The position numbers and the translations under genes are program-made. Shown piece after piece: positions 1-10,572 of a DNA stretch of 64,000 nt. This DNA comes from Neckera pumila (taxonomy: Eukaryota; Streptophyta; Bryopsida; Hypnales; Neckeraceae). The stretch is from positions 10,802,520-10,866,519 of the forward strand of contig OZ018409.1 of the NCBI GenBank assembly GCA_963969595.1, given 5' to 3'. The number at the start of each line of letters is the position of its first letter. Positions within the stretch are counted from its first letter, which is position 1. The notes under the pieces are model-generated. The model was not told the origin of the DNA, searched no databases, and was given only the letters and a program-made list of their open reading frames with translations.

Positions 1-354
1 CACCTACCTAAATGCGACATTCCAAAACCTTGCATGATGCACAATGAGTACATGTTGGTTATGAGAGTGTAGACAACCTACTCATGTCGGTTTTACATAA
101 GTAAAATTCTGACACGTTACAACTTTTGCAAATGGCATCCTAATAATGTATTCTCCAGTACGTTGGATTCTCATTGCTTTGATAACAAAAATATTTAAAA
201 ATCTGAAAATTCTAGTAGCGTAAACTAGGTTCAGTTATTGAAGTGTAGCAACTAAGTGTGCCTATCTATTACAACTCGTCTCCCTGTCGAACACTAACAT
301 CCCACAATACCCAAAAGCATCCCCGCAACCCTAACATATGACAACTAGAGAAAA
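1..354. other. AT-rich intergenic, nothing recognised
   Basis: No coding signal, terminal repeat or RNA gene was recognised here. The small open frames are short and lack any familiar motif. Confidence 0.5.
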
Positions 355-1075
355 AGTCATAACGTCTATGACTTAACCCTAAACGTGACTTCATTTGCAG
401 TACCAGAAGCTCACATCCGCAAGGTCGTCTTAGAAGTATTTTTTTCTCCAAACAGACCTGTCAATCGGAAATTGACGCGATCATTCTACAGCTCAAGCTG
501 GAGAAAAATATACTCAACCCTAATTCATGATAAAGTTGACTACTACGACTTAATCCTAAATGCGACCATCAATTGCGGTAACTGAAGCTCACATACGGAA
601 TTGCTATTCAAAAGAATTTTCTATTTGAAAGCGGACCAGTCAATCAGAAATTGAAGTGTTGAACTCGGAGATTGATGAAACCACTATCTGCTGATGGCGC
701 AGGCGAATCCCTCGTTCGCTTGCAATGGAGAACTAGCTCAGAAGTGAGGCTATTTCTCAATCGGAAATTGACGCGGTCTCTCTCAACTCCACTAGAGAAA
801 AACCTCAACCCTAATTGTTGACAAACTCATGACTATTATGACTTAACCCTAAACGCGACCATCAATTGCAGTAACTGAACCGTACGCAACGGATGGTTTC
901 TCCAAAGAATTTTTGTTCAAAAACGGACCAGTCAATCAGAAATTGATGTGCTGAACTCGAGGATTGGTGGAATCGCTATCTGCTGATGACGAAGGCGATT
1001 CCCTCGATCGTTTTCAGAGGAGAGCTAGGGCACAAACGAGCTCAGAAGTGAGGCAATTCGAGGTGGAAAAGAACG
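355..1075. repeat. Three degenerate tandem copies of a ~240-300 bp unit
   Basis: Three successive segments (about 355-525, 526-770 and 771-1075) share ordered landmarks: a 'gacttaaccctaaa' word, then 'ttgcagtaactgaa', then 'cggaccagtcaatcagaaat', and in the last two copies 'atctgctgatg' and 'gctcagaagtgaggc'. The copies differ by substitutions and small indels, so this is an old local duplication. The last copy opens a 70-codon frame (964-1176) with a charged, helical composition. I cannot assign it to a family, and it may be a decayed exon amplified with the repeat. Confidence 0.55.
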
Positions 1076-1387
1076 ACGAAATTTTTTACCTCAGGGCCAG
1101 GCTCGAAGCCAGGGCCGACGAGGTTGCCGGGGCGCAGCAGGAGACGATCAAGGTCAGCCCAGCGCGTGGCATGTGAGGCAGCCATCGCTGGCGATCTTCG
1201 GAGTGTTGCAACTGCGGCTGCAAGCCCACGCATACAAAACAACAAGTCTTCCTTCTTCCATGCCTTTCCGTCTACGACTATAAACCGTACTGGACAAGAA
1301 CATACACGCGACCTCTTTAATATCACACTCTCTAATATCACAACTCCGGAAACGTTATTTCCAATGGTACATCAGTGCAGATAGATA

Positions 1388-1669
1388 CATTAGATGATAT
1401 TCAGGGGTCTTGGAGGGCCGTTTCAGGCCCATTCCCTGATCTGCCCAGATATAGTGAACGTCGGTACGGAGTATCAGAATTTAAAAAATAAAAATAAATT
1501 ATCAAAAATATCATTTTAAGAATTTTTTTTTTTTTTTTTTTTCAAAATTTGACGTGGCAGTCGCTGTGCCACGTCAGCCAGCTGCTGCTGCTGCGTTCCC
1601 GCAATCTAGGAACACAACTGACAGCAGGGAAACTCGGAGCCCTCCAAGACCCCCAGATCCCATCTAATG
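1388..1669. mobile_element. MITE, CATTAG/CTAATG family, copy 1
   Basis: The segment begins CATTAGATGATATTCAGGGG and its end is the inverted counterpart, with GCCCTCCAAGACCCCC and then CATCTAATG. Inside is a second dyad, 'gacgtggca' against 'tgccacgtc' at about 1551-1576, and a poly-T tract. Length is 282 bp. The same end structure occurs at 10289-10572, 15087-15330, 45216-45461, 51665-53032 and 52548-52932. No open frame is present, so it is non-autonomous. I could not fix a target-site duplication. Confidence 0.7.
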
Positions 1670-1889
1670 AGAACTCCGGTCTTCAAAGAAGGCCGACGTG
1701 AATTAAGTGTCTGTTTGTAATGACAATGAGCCAATGTCGAGTGGATCAAGGGCCATTGATGCAAAACTACTCTTCCCTTTCGAGAATAGACATTTTAGTT
1801 ACAAGTAACCAAAACTAAAAGTAACCAAGATTAACAAGTATGTGGGTATGCATTATATGTGCAATGGAGAGGGTTGTTAAAACAATTTC

Positions 1890-4541
1890 TTATTCAATTG
1901 GGAGTGGTTGGTTGTTTTCTATTTTTCTTTTATATAGGATGATTGATCCAGCATATTGTATGGCAATGGTGTTGATTGCTTTAAAAGTATGTTTCAAAGC
2001 GGTTTCGGGTAGGTTGAGTTTGTTTTCAAGAAGTTTCATTGATCCCCTAGCTCCTGCGGTAATGACAATAAGTAGGTCCACATTCCATCCTTGGGCCATA
2101 ATGTTATTGATTAATGGTCGGTACTATTGGATTTTGTTATCTATTGTTATTTGTGAGAATCGATCATTTGTGTATGTGAATTCTATGAACTGTATAGTGA
2201 TATTGTTATCTGGGGTAGTTGGTGGATTATTTTGGTATGGAAGTCCTTTAACACAGAGGATGTTCGGTTTGAATCTAGCATTACAGTGTCATCTTTGTCT
2301 TTCGCAAGAGCAAGGTAAGAGCCATGAAGGGACAATATTTTCTTGTGGATTGTTGTTGAATGTACCTGCATTCATTAGGATATAGAATCTACTTTTTTTG
2401 TTGGATATAATTAGCTCACGTAGTTCTCATACTGCTTTGTTATGTCTTTTTGCTCTGAGAGCGTGGATATGTTGTTGATTACATTTTAGAAGTACATGGA
2501 GCTATGTGTCTATATCTTGTGATCTATGTATAGAGCATGTGATTCATGGAAATCTTTCCAAACCAAAAAATAGTTGTTTTCTAGCATTTTCTATATATTG
2601 CCTAGTGCGGAATTTTAATAGACTTGTTTTTTGTGAATTTGTTATTTCAAAGTTGGACCAAAATTCATTAGAGAGGTCATTATCTATATCAGGATTGAAT
2701 GTCCATTTGCTAATGTTAGGAAATCTTTGTGCATGTATTTCTCTGTTTTTATCATGATCTTATTTATTGATGTATGTTTGTAGGCATCTAACTAGTCCTT
2801 TATGAGTTCGATGGGCTGGGCCTGGCCATTTGTCTTTTTGGTAATAGAATGGTGTAGTGTGCGCAAATTCATATGGTTTAGAGGCAAATTTGTATTCCTT
2901 TGTTGTACCATTTTTGGCAAGTTTGTCTGCATTTTCATTACCTACAATATTAATGTAGACTTTGACTTTGGAGATTGTTGTGATTTCTATTCAACTCTGA
3001 AGCATTTCTAATATGGTTTTACCAGCATGGTTGCGATGCAGTGTAGGGTGTTTTAGTTGTGTATTAATTACATACAGACAATTTAGACAATCAATGAATA
3101 TGTGTGCTGGTTCATTTGAATAACTTGTAGTGATTATACAAAGTGTTTTATGTATGGCCATTAGCTCAGCTCTAAAACAAGTTTGTAGGCCTGGTAGTCT
3201 TTTAGAGATTTGGATTTCTTCTTTAGATGGATTATATATACCATATCCCGCTTTTCCACGTATCTAGTGGCCATTTGAATGTTGTTTTGGTGGTATAAAT
3301 GATCCATCAATGTAATAGCTATATTGCACTGGGAATTTGAGTTGGGAGTTATTTGTGTATGTTGGTAATGGTGGCATATGTATATTTATTAGGTTGTGAT
3401 TGTTTTTATATGTGAATTTACTCCAATTGGTGTTTTTGCTCACCACTACATTATTAGGTGTAGGAGGAGCAATCTGTATGTGATATTGTGGTATTTGCAT
3501 ATCTTGGAGGATCAATAAAAGAGAATTTATTTGGTTGGATGGGCCGATATTATGATTTTGGTGGTATATACAAAGAATGTGTATTGCAAGGGATTTAGTA
3601 TATGGCCGTTTATTTAGTTCAAAGAGGATTGTTGGTTCTTCATATGTAATAGTGTCTGCAGCAAAATAGACAATAACGTGTGTATCGTCAAATGGTCTGG
3701 TATATGGTGAAAAGTTTTGGTACCAATTTATATCTGGTATGACTAGTATAGTTATAATGTTTTGATCATTTTTGGCTGCTAATCTTGCCCAGTGTAATGC
3801 TTGTTGGGTTGTCTCCTCATTATGAAGGTGGGCAAAACCAATACCTTTCCATCTGTATTCAAAGGGTTTGCCAAGGGAAACAAATATTATGTCTCTGTCA
3901 AATTGAGAGTAAAATTGCGTGATTTGTGTGGAGTAGTTAATTGGTGAGGAGAAGTATGAATGAGATATGTTAAATGTTGATGTTATGGAATGTAGTATAT
4001 TTTGTGGTAGGAAGTGTGGTGATGTCTTAAATGATTTTTTTTTGGATTTTTTATATTTGTATCTTTGATAGAGCCATATGATTTCAATTTCAAATGATTG
4101 TGTGGGTGGTACTAGGCTATTTATGTTATATATAGCAATGTGATATTGTTTTTATAGCCATTGTAATCTGGTAATTGGGATAGTAATGAGGTATTTACCA
4201 GTGTCTAGATATAAGTGTGTTTATTCATTTTGTGTTATTATGGTGTATTTATTTGTTGATATGTCTTTTTCTAGGTTGCATTCGGTAGTGGAGATAAATG
4301 TAAGTGCGATTATTGTTGTTGGTGGAATGAATCTTATATCTCTAGGTTGTTTGTGGTTGAGGTTTATTGTGATGATGTTATTGTAGTGTTTGTGTTGTTG
4401 TTTTGTATAATATTGTATTAAGAAAGTGATGTTGTGTGTTATTATTGTTGGTTGATTAAGCGGGAAAAGGTCTCTTTGTGCAGTGCAGTGCATGTTAAAC
4501 TGCTTATGGCTTTGTATTCTGAAACTTGATTTTGGCATCAA
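1890..4541 (-). pseudogene. Non-LTR retrotransposon 3' portion: RNase H plus unusual C-terminal domain
   Basis: Reading the minus strand from 4541 down to 1890 gives a nearly continuous protein with a few stops and frame changes. An RNase H domain is visible: a YIDGSF strand (first Asp, about 3325), FRAELMAIH (Glu), IFIDCLNCL (Asp), then GNENADKLAKNG (last acidic residue, about 2940). So the four acidic positions of RNase H are all present. It is followed by a histidine/cysteine stretch (LHVLLKCNQQHIHALR) and a further about 200-residue region with FKPNILCVKGL, IQFIEFTYTNDRF and PLINNIMAQGW. The last region vaguely resembles a PD-(D/E)XK nuclease core, but that is inference. No reverse transcriptase core is left, consistent with the 5' truncation typical of LINE insertions. 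The plus-strand frame at 1840-2385 is only its shadow. Confidence 0.6.
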
Positions 4542-4894
4542 AAATTGTATTTTTTCTATTTCATGAAAATCTAAAAAATAAAGTATTTTAAAAACTTAAT
4601 TTCAATTGTCTTTGAAAATTCCTAAAAATGAACACGTTTATTTGTAGTTTGAAGTTGAGAATACTAAATATAAAACAAGAAATTTTTTAATACAAAATTT
4701 TTGGAGTTTTGGAGTTTTTATGCTCGATTTGTATTTGCTATGAATTTCCTTCAATTTTCTCTTAAAGTCACATTAATTTTCAGATTTTCAGAAAAATATC
4801 CGAAATTTTTAGAACACAATTGAAGATGTGTGTTTCATCTTCAAAAGATAGAATTGAAAACTTCCTTCATATATACATATATTCATATACCATT

Positions 4895-5442
4895 TTAACT
4901 CCTAAAAGCCTAAGGGGTTTGGACAAAATACAAATGTATTATAAAATATAAGTTCTAAGACTTTTTTGAAGTTTGCATCAAAGAAGATAATGTGAAGCAC
5001 AAAAAATAGAAAGCATCTGTACGGTCAAATTTATAAAATTATTTTTAGATTTTTTAAAAATGAATTTTGAAGATATAACTTCAAAAATTCACCAAAAATA
5101 TAATTTCTATTTTTAGCATTTGAATTTTTTTTTGGATTGGTCAAAATTGTGGTTTCTATTGATTCGTGAAAAAATGCATGAGATCTAGTAATGAAAACAC
5201 CAATACTCTCCCCATATAGTAAATTTTTCAATACTAAGCAAAACTAGACACTTTGTGCTATTTCTCTTATAGTTTTTGTTTGACCGTAGCAATTTAAGTT
5301 TTAAGTATAAACATTGATAGACAACCCAATCTTTTGCAAAAAATAAAAAATAAAAAATAATTTATTTATTTAGTTTTGCCCGACAATTTGTCCGAAATTG
5401 GGCAGCAACCATAAAATGGTCGCTTGAGCACTTAGGGATTAA
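4895..5442. mobile_element. piggyBac-type MITE (548 bp)
   Basis: The left boundary is TTAA followed by CTCCTAAAAGCCTAAGG. The right boundary, read in reverse, is TTAATCCCTAAGTGCTCAAG. The TTAA duplication and C-rich terminal inverted repeat are the hallmarks of piggyBac superfamily elements. The last about 50 bp ('gcagcaaccataaaatggtc' followed by 'gcttgagcactta') match the right end of the large element ending at 51158, so this MITE was probably mobilised by that family's transposase. No coding capacity. The 353 bp upstream (4542-4894) is plain AT-rich sequence. Confidence 0.65.
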
Positions 5443-6245
5443 AAACTCCATTTGGCTTCAGAAGTCCTTCTGATTTCTCTCAAATTCTCCAATGGACTTC
5501 AATTCCATTTGTTGCAGGCACTTCTATTCTTTAAAAAATACAATAACTTATCAGTATCGCTCTCTTTTCATGAAGATCCTCCTTCATGGCGGCAGGTGTG
5601 AGTCTTTATTTATCCACCCTTGGTAAATAACCGAGCACAACCAAGCTCTAGTTTTTGTGTGTTTTTTTACCAACCTATTGGGTGCCTAGCGTCAATCCAT
5701 TGTGCCTTCCAAGCAATGGATCTTTTCGAAGTTCCTAAACATCCACAATGTACAAGAAAATCATATAAATGCAACAAGTTATAACTTCTATTCTAATTAC
5801 TTCAACCAAAAGAGGTCACAATGATTTTGAGATAGAACTAGTTATAGTTTGAATTTAGCAATTCTAAGTGATAGAACACCTCATGCCATTTCCAAAAACA
5901 TAAAATATGACCCTATCCCATTTTTTGAGCAAAAGATATTGATAGATGAAGTTTAGCCATTCCGGGGCTATTTAAGCTTAATCCACACTTTCGGACGTGT
6001 TCCCTAAGTTAAGTAATCTTAAAATTTAAACCCTAATTCTAAGTAGTCAAATCCTACTTAAGTTCTAAGTTGGACTTGGATGAACTAATCCAAGTTGATT
6101 TCATTTGTTTCCTAACCTAAACTCATCTTTTGATTTCTCTTAGGATTTTTGGTCTTTCTCAAAGTTTGAATCACTTTTGGATTACTTGAAGCTCTTACTT
6201 TAGGATTCTAATACTAAATTCTTCCAAGTTAAATTGTTTTTCATC
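5443..6245. other. Intergenic AT-rich sequence
   Basis: No coding region or structured repeat recognised; it leads directly into the tandem array that follows. Confidence 0.5.
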
Positions 6246-6575
6246 CACTCTCAAGATTTTATTGGGCCTCACCTTGTAGATGGCTTCTCTAAACTTCCTC
6301 ATTTTTTTCCCCACATTTCAAGTGGTTCCTTAGGTGGTAGAATTTCTCACCCGCACTCAAGATTTTATTGGGCCACACTTTGTAGATGGTTTCTCTAAAC
6401 TTCCCCATTTTTTTCCTCACCATTTCAAGTGGTTGATTAGGTGGTAGAATTTCTCACCCACACTTAAGATTCTATTGGGCCACACCTTGTAGATGGTTTC
6501 TCTAAACTTCTCCATTTTTTTCCTCACCATTTCAAGTGTTTCCTTAGGTGGTAAAATTTCTTAGGCACACCCTAT
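6246..6575. repeat. Tandem array, three copies of a ~107 bp unit
   Basis: Three head-to-tail copies start near 6246, 6354 and 6461. Each contains 'aagattttattgggcc' (or a close variant), 'ttgtagatgg', 'ttctctaaacttc' and 'atttcaagtg', ending in 'ttaggtggtagaatttct'. The third copy has diverged most and trails off after about 6560. It has no coding signal and resembles a young minisatellite. Confidence 0.8.
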
Positions 6576-6889
6576 ATTTTTTTTTGGTGGTAGAATGTCT
6601 TCTGTACGCTCTCTTTACTTTTTGCACATGTCTTCTAAATTGTTGTGCAAACTTTTTATTTCCTAAATCTTTATCAGTAAATTTTGTTTTGGCAATACCA
6701 ATGACTTGTTCCCATCTTTTTGGTGAATTTGAACCACTAAAATCCCAAGCACGTCTGGGTCTTTTTAATGTTTTTGGATAAGAATATGAAAATTTTCACC
6801 ACAACAAAATAATGAGGGACCACAAAGTCTTCATGGGAAAAGAAAAAATACTTCTTTGCTTGATAAATTCATCTTCAAGATGAGTTCTA

Positions 6890-7000
6890 GCTAATTTGGG
6901 GCCTTTGATTGCAAATATGAATTCAGAATTTTCTAATTTTTTAGTGGGAGTAAATAAAAAATTTCAGCATTTCCCTGTAAGCTCTGGGGCCAGCACTCTA
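6890..7000. repeat. Fragment of a dispersed ~150 bp repeat
   Basis: The block 'GGGGCCTTTGATTGCAAATATGAA', here spanning about 6898-6921, followed by an 'AATTTTCTAA...AATAAA...TTTCAGC' segment, recurs at about 43045-43140 on the same strand and at 54440-54560 on the opposite strand. At 54.4-54.7 kb it forms the interior of a terminal-inverted-repeat element, so this copy is probably a decayed member of that family. Confidence 0.55.
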
Positions 7001-7050
7001 ACAAAATACTAACATAGGCCCCCAAGAACCCTCTTTCCTTACCTTCCTTA

Positions 7051-7417
7051 GAGCATCCCCACCCGGCTTGCAAAATGCAAGCCAGGTTGCAAGCCTGGCA
7101 GTCCATTTTGCAAGCCGGGGAAGAAGGGTCGCCCCATCCATGGCCTCTTAAGAGGCCATCACCATCCAATGAGCTACGTCCACATTCACGGATCATGTCC
7201 TTGTTTTTTGGAAAAGTGGAAAAGGTGCTTGTCTCATGCGGTTTGCAAGCCAGTTTGCAAGCCACCCTTTGGCTTGCAAAAGAGCCCGGTTTTGCAAGTC
7301 ACCGGAGACTTTTGGCTTGGCCTCTTAACAAGTTCATCCATTATGCAAGACGGGTGGGGCAATTTTGCAAGCCTCTCTTAATAAGTCATCCAATATGCAA
7401 GACGGGTGGGGATGCTC
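7051..7417. mobile_element. PIF/Harbinger-type (Tourist-like) MITE
   Basis: Its ends are GAGCATCCCCACCCGGCTTG and the inverse, CAAGACGGGTGGGGATGCTC. They are flanked on both sides by TTA (7048-7050 and 7418-7420), a three-base duplication as made by PIF/Harbinger elements. The 367 bp interior is unusually rich in the word TTGCAAG and its complement, repeated about ten times. No transposase frame is present; the short frames across it are composed of this repeat. Confidence 0.85.
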
Positions 7418-7420
7418 TTA

Positions 7421-8361
7421 CCCTCCTTCCATACCTCACCTATGTGGATGTGCAGGTGCATGGGACGGAAGGAGAAGAGCTGATTTGATGGAGCAATTGG
7501 CGGGCGCTGCAACGACGGAGTGGACACGTGGTGCCAAGCAAATCCAAGACAATTTTGACATGAGCTTGAAGCAAGGACGCCAAGTCACCTCAATTCTCTA
7601 ACAGCAACGTCCTTGTGCCCATCCATTTGCCCTCTCTTGCGGCAGGTTTTGGGCTCTCCATGTCAGTGAATTGAAATTGTTATTAACCTCCTAGAATTTG
7701 TCAGAGTGAGAATGAGCGGGTTGAGTTCCACGATCCAGCATTCGAGGGTTGTCCCAAACAGTGAACCATGCACAGAACACTGTGGCTACATTTTTGGTCC
7801 CAAATTATGAGATTTTCTTATTTTTTTGCAAGGATCATTTTTTGTGGTTAAGTACGTGCATATCTTTGTGTCCACCATTCAGATTTTTGATCGGAAGTGA
7901 TTTGAAGGAAAAATTCATTGATGGAAAAAGTGCTTGTGTATGCAAGTTTTGCCAAACCTATATCTATTACAGGGCAATTTTATATATGTTCTATACGTGC
8001 CGTGACTTTGAAATTTTTTGAGCATATTCCTAACTCATATAAAAATCCTAATCCAAGGAGTAACCATTGAAAAGGAATTATATACATGGAAAACATAGCA
8101 ATGTAAGTGTAGCTGCCCGAAATTTCTAGAGTAGAAAAAAAAGAAATACCAATTTTGAACCCTTAGATCTCATTCACCTCTTGGAATTTACCGGTGAAAA
8201 TTGGTAGGTAGGTAAATAGTGAAGGCAAGTTCAACATCTTATGGTTGGAACCAAAAAAAAAATATTTTATTTGTTATACTCCTCATAGTAGACAAACACC
8301 CCTTTTTTGACTACCTTCTTCTAAAGCACTCCCAATACATTTAGGGGTTAAGGGTTAAATA
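7421..8361. other. Intergenic; one unpaired piggyBac-like right end
   Basis: No gene recognised. At 8341-8351 the sequence TTAGGGGTTAA resembles a piggyBac-type right end with its TTAA, but no partner left end was found within the preceding kilobase. Confidence 0.4.
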
Positions 8362-9363
8362 TTTTATTATATGCTTAGAGAAGCTACCACTTTCAAATTA
8401 AATATTTTGTGTAGACAAGTTGTCTAGGAAAATGAATCCAAAGAAGCACCACCATTTTGGACGTTTTTTCATCAAAAAATAAGCTTGTGAAGTTAAATAT
8501 TTTATGGTTGTTGCAAAAAACACTTGTCCTTTTGGATGTCCCCTTGCCCTTGGACAGGTAATTTTTTGCTCATAACTTTTTCATCTTATATCCTTTTTCT
8601 ATAAAATTGGAATTGAAGGTACATATAAAAGTTTCTAACATTGAATAATTTTTTCAGATTTTTCAGAATTATGATACTATTTTTAAACTGCCCCTAATTA
8701 GATGTCTACTTTGGCCATTTTGGGGGGGTTTAGTACTATTTTTGAACCAAAAATGCAAATTTGAAGGTGAAAATTGGAAGACAAGGAGTTCTTCTACGGT
8801 TACACAAGCCTACGAAGAGGTTTTCCAAAAATAGTAAAATGTCCACCTTCCACATGTGCTCAAAGTGCACTACCTTTGCGCATGTTTAGAGGGTACAAAT
8901 TTTTTTTCCCAAAGATGAAAATACTTGAGTAGAAGCATCTTTATGTAAGGAAAAATGGATTTTTTTTTGAGAATTTTTTGAATTTTTGAATTACTTTCTA
9001 AAAATAAAATCCCAAAAGGTCTATTTTCTTGCCTTTTTCAATACTCTTTGACCGTGCATAACTCTTAGAGATAAATTTTTCTAGGTTTGAAATTTTCACA
9101 CATTCACTTTTCAGAATGTTTACAAATTATCCATATTTTGTTTTATTTTTAAAAATTTATTCCAAAAGCCACAGTACTCCAGTACTAAGGCCGTTTTGAG
9201 CCAAAATTGTTAAGTGTTTCTTGCAACTACCCTTTATTGTATGCTTAGAGAAGCTACCACTTTCAAATTAAATATTTTGTGTAGACAAGTTGTCTAGGAA
9301 AATGAATCCAAAGAAACACCACCATTTTGGACATTTTTTCATCAAAAAGTAAGCTTGTGAAGT
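8362..9363. repeat. MITE bracketed by 132 bp direct repeats
   Basis: Two direct copies of 132 bp, at 8362-8493 and 9232-9363, differ at only about four positions. They start 'tttattatatgcttagagaa' and end 'aagcttgtgaagt'. They bracket a MITE (8506-9232) whose right end abuts the second copy exactly. The MITE recurs at 59969-60694 without such flanks. The arrangement imitates an LTR or TRIM element, but the repeats lack TG...CA ends and I see no primer-binding site or polypurine tract. Confidence 0.7.
8506..9232. mobile_element. MITE with GGGTAGTTGCAAGAAACAC ends, copy 1
   Basis: The left end is GGTTGTTGCAAAAAACACTT; the right end, inverted, is GGGTAGTTGCAAGAAACACT. A full-length relative lies at 59969-60694 and shares most of the interior, including 'ttttttgctcataacttttt' and 'gtctacttt.gccattttg'. 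There is no open frame. Length is 727 bp. The superfamily is undetermined because no clear target duplication is visible. Confidence 0.7.
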
Positions 9364-9610
9364 GCAACTGCCCTGTTTTTTGCAGGGCCAATAAAATGAT
9401 TTTGTAAATTTGAGTGCCTATATCTTACAATCCACACTGTGGAAATTTCTGAAATTTTTACCACATGTTCTCAAGTCAGCATACTACAAGATCCTTTGGT
9501 TACATGTGTCAAAAAAAAAAAAAAATTTCCAGAAATTTGGTACTTGTACTAAAAATGGCAGTTTTTGAGCATTTTTGTTAAAAACTTAGTCATGGAACTT
9601 TAGGGGTTAA
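9364..9610. mobile_element. Right-hand part of a piggyBac-type MITE
   Basis: The segment ends in TTTAGGGGTTAA (TTAA at 9607-9610). Its last about 150 bp, with 'tttttaccacatg' and 'tacaagatcct', match the right-hand part of the complete MITE at 38100-38757. The left end has been lost, probably through the rearrangement that created the adjacent 132 bp direct repeats. Confidence 0.55.
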
Positions 9611-9884
9611 AATTTCTAAGCCTTGCATTTCCATAGCAATGAAGGAAGCTCCTCGACGCTTGCTGTTTTGAGCATGAAGTCTTCTAAAGGCAGGCTACAA
9701 ATGAGCGTATTCCATTCCCTACACTCCGATATCAACAAAGACCCGGCACAAGCACGAAGGACAAGCACCTTCTCTCCAACCTCCAAAGGCAGTCTTTCCC
9801 ATACAGCAGCATTCATATCCATTGATCCTGTGCATCAATTATGTCACATGCAAGGATTAATTATTTACTACCTGAACCCACTAT

Positions 9885-9935
9885 GTAGCCCAAGATGTAG
9901 CCCGAGATGTAGCCCTAGATTTAGCCCTGATTACA
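9885..9935. repeat. 12 bp minisatellite, four units
   Basis: The word GATGTAGCCC(g/a)A is repeated four times with one or two substitutions per unit. The surrounding region 9611-10288 holds no recognisable gene. Confidence 0.75.
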
Positions 9936-10288
9936 CATTTGTAGAAGTCAACAAAATTCAATTATTTTGGCAAAGCTTGTTCAATTAAGATTTAATTACA
10001 CATCACGCCTTACCCAAAATTCAACGTAGTAGTGATCAATACTATGGACTACAGTTTGACAAAAAGAGACTGAAAAACTACAAACCAAACTCAGCATAAC
10101 TGTAAATCATAACCTTGCTGGCTTGCTTATTTGGCCTGGAAACATATCATCAAGGCTTCCGTAGCTATGGCATTGATTGTTAGGCCAACATCACCGAGAG
10201 AGATGAGGAACAAGGAATCCACAGTGCCACCATATATAGTTTACCAACATCCAGAATAGCCTCCGACCACTTTTGTTTCTCGAAAACC

Positions 10289-10572
10289 CATTACAAAAGT
10301 TTTCAGGCCTCAAGAAGGCTGTTAGTTCTATACCCCCCCTTTGCAATTTCGGTGCAATTAAAGAATTTTTTTTAGACTAAAAAATTGATCTGATGTGGCA
10401 CTACTTGTGCCACATCAGCGCCATGTCAGCACATCCAAATATTTTAATATTTTTTTTTTTTTTTGAATTTTTTGAATTTTTTGAATTTTGTTTTTGTTTT
10501 TGTACTTGCACTGCCGGGGTGCCGAAAATCAGAAACTGACGGCCTTTTGTAGGCCTCAGAATTTTTCTAATG
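10289..10572. mobile_element. MITE, CATTAG/CTAATG family, copy 2
   Basis: It starts CATTACAAAAGTTTTCAGGC and ends in the inverse (GCCTCAGAATTTTTCTAATG). The internal dyad 'gatgtggca...tgccacatc' corresponds to that of copy 1. Length is 284 bp, with no coding frame. Confidence 0.7.

Noticed and set aside
1840..2385. 181-codon plus-strand frame
   Set aside because: It is antisense to the non-LTR remnant, whose minus-strand reading shows recognisable RNase H and downstream motifs.
7365..7601. Small frames around the PIF/Harbinger MITE
   Set aside because: They are created by the TTGCAAG repeats and flanking sequence; several frames overlap on both strands.
8341..8351. Complete piggyBac-type element ending here
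   Set aside because: The right end is plausible but no left end was found upstream; the candidate TTAACCTCCTAGAA near 7684 matches too poorly.
8362..9363. LTR retrotransposon or TRIM
   Set aside because: Direct repeats lack TG...CA ends, primer-binding site and polypurine tract, and the interior is a MITE found elsewhere without them.
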